Assembly (NCBI GenBank): GCA_947650365.1
Contig: OX393552.1
Coordinates: 15,742,275-15,806,274 of the forward strand
Direction: 5' to 3'
DNA from: Chamaelirium japonicum
Lineage: Eukaryota > Streptophyta > Magnoliopsida > Liliales > Melanthiaceae
DNA: 64,000 nt
Shown here: positions 58,709 to 64,000 of the stretch, piece by piece
Position numbering within the stretch: position 1 is the first letter of the stretch
Layout of the letters: each line of letters starts with the position of its first letter
Program-made: the position numbers and the translations under genes
Notes under the pieces: generated by a model
Databases searched by the model: none
What the model saw: only the letters and a program-made list of their open reading frames with translations
What the model was told of the DNA's origin: nothing

Positions 58709-59983
58709 TCATGGATAGAACAACTTGAGGTGTCTAGAATTCCAAGCTCGAGGCAATCTATTTCCTTCTGGTGAGATCAGTCTGTAAGAACCTTTGCCTC
58801 CTACTGATTCAACGATATATGGACCTTCCCAGTTGGGAGCAAGCTTCCCACTACTGTGCTCTTTGGTGTTGTAGAAAACTGCTCTGAGAACTAGACTGCC
58901 CACTGGGAACTGTCTTTTGTAGATTTTCTCGTCGTAGGCTCGTTTGATCTTCTGTTGGTACTTGGCCACACGAAGGGAAGCTTGGTTTCGTAGTTCTTCA
59001 AAGAAGTCTAGATCATTGATCCGAAGCTCTTCGTTGATTCCTTCTTCAACTGCCCTGGTCTTTAGAGTACTTGATATGTTTTCTGTTGGGAGTACTGCTT
59101 CCGATCTATATGTTAGACGAAAGGGTGAGAACCCTGTTGATCTTCTCGGAGTTGTGCGATACCCCCAAAGAACTTCAGGTAGGACCTGTTCCCACAATCC
59201 TTTCTTGTCGTTGAGTTTCTTCTTGAGTATACCAAGAATAGCTCTATTTGAGGCTTCAGCTTGACCATTGCATTGAGGATATCTCGGAGTTGAATAGAAT
59301 AGCTTGATACCGTTGTTCAGACAGAACTCTCGGAACTTGTCGGAGTCAAATTGAGCTCCATTGTCAGCAACAAGAACTTGAGGTATACCAAACATTGAGA
59401 AGATGTTGTGCCGAATGAATTTGATCACTTCGTCGTCAGTCTCTCGGAAGAGGGGCACAACTTCAACCCATTTGGTGAAGTAATCCGTGGCCAGCAGTAG
59501 ATACTTTTTCTTGCTCGGAGTTGGTGGGAATGGACCCAAGAAATCCAACCCCCACTGATGGAAAGGCCAGGGACTTGATAGTTGATGGAGTTCATCCGCA
59601 GGGAGATGGATAGCTCGAGCGTGTCGTTGGCATGGCTCGCATTTTTGAACAACTTGTCGAGCATCTTTTGCCATTGTTGGCTAGTAGTATCCTTGTAGCT
59701 TCGTCTTGGCTTCAAGAGATCTTCCTCTAGAATGATTCCCACAAGCTCCAGAGTGGATATCAATTAGGATTGTTTGTGCTTGCTCGGGACTAAGGCACTT
59801 GAGTAACATCCCGTTGTGAGATTTGAAATATAGATCTTCTCCTTGAATAGTATAGCAAGGAAGTTTCCTTTGAAGTCTTCGGGCTTGATTGGGATCTTCT
59901 GGTACTTTACCATATTTGAAGAAATCAAAAATTGACTGTCTCCAATCTTCAATTTCATTTGTAGTAGCAAGACTAACCATCAA
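58709..59983 (-). pseudogene. Ty3/gypsy integrase (Tat type)
   Basis: The zinc finger is split by a premature TAG (59681-59683, where a Trp is expected in GYYWPTM). Upstream are IHSGACGNHSRG histidines; downstream KCEPCQRH. In the 321-codon frame 58709-59674 the catalytic triad is D44 (WGLDFLGPFP), D104 (VADNGAQFD) and E140 (GQAEASNR), with 35 residues between D104 and E140 as in the retroviral D,D(35)E pattern. The C-terminal part has GSLVLRAVFYNT and GPYIVESVGGKGSYRL, a GPY/F-like module. It acts to insert element DNA in active relatives; here the stop would prevent a full enzyme. Confidence 0.93.
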
Positions 59984-60187
59984 TTGATCTCCACCCCTAG
60001 ATCTCTTTGTAGTAGCAAGGATCTGTTGATTAGGGATGGTCTTGGGTACTTCTTGATAATCGATATGTATTTGCCTTCCTCCGAGCGAATCTCCAAGAAC
60101 TGAGGCAGCATTGGCTAAGGCATCAGCTTCTCGATTCTCTGCTCTTGGGATTTGAATGAATTCAGTATTAGTAAAACGTTGTTGAAG

Positions 60188-61966
60188 TCATCGTACTAAG
60201 GCCAAATAGAGTTGCATTCTTTCTTCTCGAGCTGTATATTCTCCATTGATTTGCCTTATGATCAGCTGGGAATCGCTGTAGACGATGATTCGATCTACCC
60301 CCAGGGATTCAGCCATTTCGAGTCCGGAAATGAGTGCTTCGTATTCGGCTTCGTTGTTGGTGGCATTGAATCCGAGGAGAGTGGCCTTCTGTAGATGATC
60401 AAGTTCGGGGGATACTAAGACTATCCCAGTTCCCGAACCGATCGAACTTGAAGCTCCATCAGTATAAAGCTTCCATGGAGGAGTTGCAGCAATAGCTTCG
60501 AGACTTGGATCAATTTTTGTTGCAAGGTTGGTTGGAGTATTGTCCTCATCTTCTAAGCGCATGTCGACATCTTCTTCCCAAGTGATGGGGTCTTCAACTG
60601 GAAAGTCAGCTAGAAAATCAGCAACAGCTTGACCTTTGATAGAAGTGCGAGATTCGAACTGAGTCCCCAGAGCACTCATTTCGATCACCCATTTGGTCAT
60701 TCGACCAACTCGTCCAGCTTTGTCGACAATATCTTTGAGTGGGTGTTCTGAAATAACAGTGATCTGGTGGAAAACGAAGTAAGGTTGGAGACGACGCGAT
60801 GTAGTGAGCAAGGCCAGAATGACCTTCTCAGTTTTTGAGTAGCGAGTCTCAGCCGGAAGAAGAGTATGGCTGATGTAGTAGACTGGATGCTCAATGCCTT
60901 CTCTTCTACTGACTAGGACCGCGCTGATTGCTTGATCTGTCACGGCGAGATAGAGCCACAAGTCTTCTTTTGGAAGTGGAGCAGTCAGGATAGGAGCTTG
61001 CACCAGATATTTCTTGATGCCTTGGAAAGCTTCTTCACAAACAGTACTCCACCCCAACGTATCTGCCTTTCGCAGCTTGTCGAAAAGAGGCTTACACTTG
61101 TCGGAGGACTTTGAGATGAATCGATTGAGAGCGGCAAGTCTTCCAGTGAGACGTTGCACTTCTTTTCGATTGGTAGGTGATGGCATGTCGAGGATGGCTC
61201 GGATCTGGTCGGGGTTGGCCTCAATACCTCTTCTGGTCACAAGGTGACCTAGAAATTTGCCCGATTGAACTCCAAAAGCGCACTTGGCCGGATTGAGCTT
61301 CATACGATACTTTCGAAGGACTTGAAAGGTTTTCGCCAGATCAGATAGATGCTTCCCTCTAGTGGAGCTCTTAGTAAGGAGATCATCGACGTAGACTTTG
61401 ACGTTGCGACCGATCTGATCTTCGAACATTTTTGTGACTAACCTTTGATAGGTAGAACCAGCATTTTTGAGGCCGAATGACATTACATTGTAGCAGTAGA
61501 GACCTCGGCTAGTCACAAAACATATTTTCTCTTGATCATCCGGATGAAGCGGAATTTGATTATATCCAGAGTATCCATCCATGAAAGACAGTAGCTCGTG
61601 GCCAGCAGTGGCATCGACGAGTCTATCAATCCTTGGCATGGGGAATGGGTCTTTGGGGCAAGCCTTGTTGAGATTGGTAAAGTCGATGCAGACTCTGACC
61701 TTCTCGTTCTTCTTTGGAACAGCAACTATGTTAGAGATCCAGGTAGGATACTCTACTTCACGGATGAAGCCTGCTGCGAGTAGCTTGGTGATTTCTTCTT
61801 GAACGACAATTTGCAGCTCTGGTCGGATGGTGCGTGACTTTTGCTTGATAGGCTTCACTTCTTCTTTGATTGCAAGTCGGTGACAAGCGTCATCTGGGTT
61901 GATACCAGGCATGTCTTCGAAACACCAAGCGAAGACGTCGATATTGGACTGGAGGAAGGATACCAT
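60188..61966 (-). pseudogene. Ty3/gypsy reverse transcriptase with two RNase H domains
   Basis: A 592-codon open block. RT: IDFTNLNKACPKDPFPMPRI, FMDGYSGYNQ (D130) and VYVDDLL (D194, D195), the catalytic aspartates intact. Connection and first RNase H: about 300-455 (LAVTDQAISAVLV, TRYSKTEKVILAL). A linker of acidic residues follows, then a second, archaeal-type RNase H from about 498: YTDGASS (D503), NNEAEYEAL (E541), YSDSQLI (D565). The dual RNase H is the Tat signature. A TGA at 60188-60190 cuts the second domain before its IPRAENREADALAN end, which is visible just beyond in the same frame. Confidence 0.94.
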
Positions 61967-62119
61967 GTCTTGCGCTTCTGCATCGCTAAGACCGGTACCA
62001 ATAAAAGTTTGTCGAGGGAGATCTCCGCTGCCGATGTTGATTGGGATGATTTCTTCAATTGAAGGTGATGCTTCCCATTCGATTGGTGGAGGTTTGGTCA
62101 GCGGAATCTCCTTTAATTG

Positions 62120-62593
62120 CTATTTGGAAGAGGGACCAGCTTCATCTCGTGGTCGCTTCGGAGGAGCAATATTGATCTTTCGATCAGTCTTAGCCGTAGC
62201 AACCTCACAAGACCTTCCAGCTTGTTGATCGCCTCGAATGCAGACGATGCCTTCTCCAGTTGCAAACTTGAGTAGTTGATGATAAGAAGAGGAGATGACA
62301 TTGATCTGGTGGAGGAATGGTCGTCCGAGAATGGCGTTGTAGCTGGACGTTCCCTCGACGATCGCAAACCTCACCGAGACTCGAGTCTCTTGGCTGAGGT
62401 CGGTGGTGAATCTCGACTCACCCACCGTGATGCTTTGTTCACCGTTGAAACCAGTGATCACAGTTGGAACGACGTCAAGGCTTTGATATTTATATCCCAG
62501 ACGTTTGAAGCAGTCTGAGAACATAATGTCGATAGAACTCCCGGTGTCGATGAGGATTCGATTGACGGTGCTTCCGTCGATGATGAGTTTCAA
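62120..62593 (-). pseudogene. Ty3/gypsy aspartic protease
   Basis: A 157-codon block. The active site is LIDTGSSIDIMF (D16, T17, G18), with VITGFNGEQSITVG forming the flap region and ILGRPFLHQINVISS the second conserved strand. It is in the same reading frame as gag end and RT, separated from RT by a premature TAG at 62120-62122. It processes Gag-Pol in active relatives. Confidence 0.9.
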
Positions 62594-62896
62594 AACCAGG
62601 GGGTCTCGATGTGGAGTATGAACTCCTAGAAGGTCAGTGTCGTTGAAGACGATGGACGGCCAAGCAAGGCCTTCGATGGGCTTCTCGATCTAGGTATCTT
62701 CTTTGTTTGTCGTAGATCGAACATGGAAGATGCGCCTAATCTGCCGATCGACTTCCTTCCCGGTCACTGATTGATTGTGCAATGATCCATGAATGCCAAA
62801 GATATTGGCATTCATGGTGAGAGGTGATGGGTTGGAAGAGATCTGATGAATCCAACAAACCTCTTTCCCCTTTGCAGAGGATCGACGTTGATCTTG

Positions 62897-63999
62897 TCAT
62901 TCTCTGGTGAATTCATGGAGATGGCCTTCTCTCAGCAAGTCTTCGAGATGAAACTTTAGCCGATAGCACCGATCGGTGGAATGGCCATGGCTTCGATGGA
63001 AATCACAATAAACAGTTTTGTCGGCCGTGAACTTGGAGTTTGGCTGGAGAGGATTGGGCCTTCGAAGGAACTCCTCGTGTTGAATGCGATCGAGGATCTG
63101 TTCGACCGGCATATTCCACTCGGTGAAAGTGGTCTTCGTTGGAGATGGACGCCCATCATTCTTTGATCGTTTGTTGGCTGGAGGGGCTGCTGCCTCAGCG
63201 TTGTGAGCTTTGGCAGCATACTTTGGAGCTTCTCTCTCAGTAGGCCTTCGCTTTGTTTCTCGCCCTTTTCGAGTGACTTGATCATCTTCAACCTCGATCT
63301 CTCTCTGGATTCGATCGAACATAGCTCCCAGAGAAGGAGGGGGATTGCGGATGAAGTCGTTGTAGATGTGTAGATCGAAGCGGAGGGCGTTCTGGAAAGC
63401 CAACATGATGGCTTCATCATCCAGATGTCTTCCAGAGAGGTCAGCATGCTCGTTGCGAAATCTCCTAGTGAAACTTCGGAGTCTCGTCAGCACCCATCCT
63501 TAGTCGATAGAGAGAGTCGAGCTTCTTCTCTGGATTCAGATTGAGTTGATAATACTGCACGAAGAGTTTAGCCAAAATATCGAACTGGGTGATGGACCCA
63601 GCTCGGAGATTGTGATACCAGTCGAGTGACGGCTCATCGAGACTTCCTGCGAAGGTGCGGCAGAGCACGTTGTTTTCTTCTTCGTGCGGCGTTAGAGCTT
63701 GTTTGAATGCGAGGATGTGGAGAGTAGGATCTCCTCGGACGCAGTTGAATTTGGGGAGGATAGGAGTTCTCCATCCCCTTGGGAATATTGACTCGAAGAG
63801 ACTTCGATGGAGAGGTCCGGTGGAGGAATATCCATCTCTACGACCGAGTCCTCGACCTGGATGTAGACCGAGAGGTAGAATCGAGAGGTCTTGTTCAGGC
63901 CTCTGAATATTAGTAGATCGAAGTCGATGGCGAAGGTCCGATCCGAGTCCCCGTTGGAGTGGAATGGAAGGGGAGACTCTACTCTTTGAAGGAGCGCCT
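62897..63999 (-). pseudogene. Ty3/gypsy gag (partial, frameshifted)
   Basis: Right part: IFPRGWRTPILPKFNCVRGD and FAGSLDEPSLDWYHNL, the capsid (Retrotrans_gag) core, continuing to at least 63800 on the minus strand and probably past the window. Near 63465-63493 the frame shifts; the next frame goes on with LRSFTRRFRNEHADLSG. The nucleocapsid part has a CDFHRSHGHSTDRC knuckle (C-x2-H ... H-x4-C), typical of Tat gag. It ends at TGA 62897-62899; a further in-frame TAG lies at 62690-62692 before the protease. Confidence 0.88.
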
Positions 64000-64000
64000 T

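Larger units (their letters stand above)
51479..64000 (-). mobile_element. Tat-lineage Ty3/gypsy LTR retrotransposon (partial, decayed, with antisense extra ORF)
   Basis: On the minus strand the order is gag (right), protease, RT, RNase H, second RNase H, integrase (left). RT before integrase indicates Ty3/gypsy. The second, archaeal-type RNase H and an extra ORF of opposite orientation between pol and the 3' end are known marks of the Tat lineage (Ogre, Retand, Grande and RIRE2 relatives). The 5' LTR lies beyond the window. The left end is uncertain: I propose 51479 (TGTCGACACTC) only because a Tat-like LTR could end there. A CTATAAATAG box on the minus strand at 52616-52625 would fit an LTR promoter. 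Two tandem arrays lie between the extra ORF and that box. Pol carries several stop codons, so this copy cannot make its own enzymes. Confidence 0.85.

Noticed and set aside
60212..62518. Plus-strand ORFs across the pol region
   Set aside because: They are complements of the RT, RNase H and protease frames and do not resemble proteins.

Overview
The window is nuclear DNA of a flowering plant. The evidence is a PP2A catalytic-subunit gene of plant type split by GT-AG introns, several plant transposon classes (Ty1/copia, Ty3/gypsy Tat type, a Cassandra-type 5S TRIM, Helitrons, MITEs with PIF, Mutator and hAT hallmarks), and long GA, TA and CA microsatellites. I cannot narrow the species or order from sequence alone. 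Only one ordinary host gene is certain; almost everything else is transposon or tandem repeat.

Layout. 1-5060: end of an old Ty1/copia element on the minus strand (leader, primer-binding-site remnant, long 5' LTR). 5061-7326: unassigned intergenic DNA. 7332-17230: a complete, young copia-type element on the minus strand, with two 2317-bp LTRs, a 5-bp AATAT target duplication and a decayed interior. 17236-21120: unassigned DNA, rich in GA in places. 21248-46575 (+): a PP2A catalytic subunit gene of 11 exons encoding 313 residues in 942 bp of CDS spread over 25.3 kb. Its introns are packed with a hAT transposase remnant, MITEs (one nested in another), fold-back elements, an orphan LTR/PBS and small tandem repeats. 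47225-49870: a degenerate AGAG/TATA-rich minisatellite split by a head-to-tail run of three short Helitrons. 50330-50593: a Mutator-type MITE with a perfect 9-bp target duplication. 51479(?)-64000: a Tat-lineage Ty3/gypsy element on the minus strand, cut by the window end. It has gag, protease, RT, two RNase H domains and integrase, all damaged by stop codons. Beyond pol it carries a spliced extra ORF on the opposite strand and two hairpin-forming minisatellite arrays.

The most striking structure is at 55135-55897. A complete Cassandra-type TRIM, with 5S rRNA-like sequence inside each LTR, has inserted into that antisense ORF. The CGTTG target duplication is perfect, and the reading frames on either side match once the insert and one CGTTG copy are discounted.

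How the parts relate. The PP2A gene looks intact despite its introns: every exon junction keeps frame and all metal-binding residues and the C-terminal tail are present. The transposons record several layers of activity: an old copia copy and a young relative, a Tat element later hit by a TRIM, and a MITE inside a MITE. The tandem arrays next to the Tat antisense ORF fit the known tendency of Tat-type elements to carry variable tandem repeats 3' of pol.
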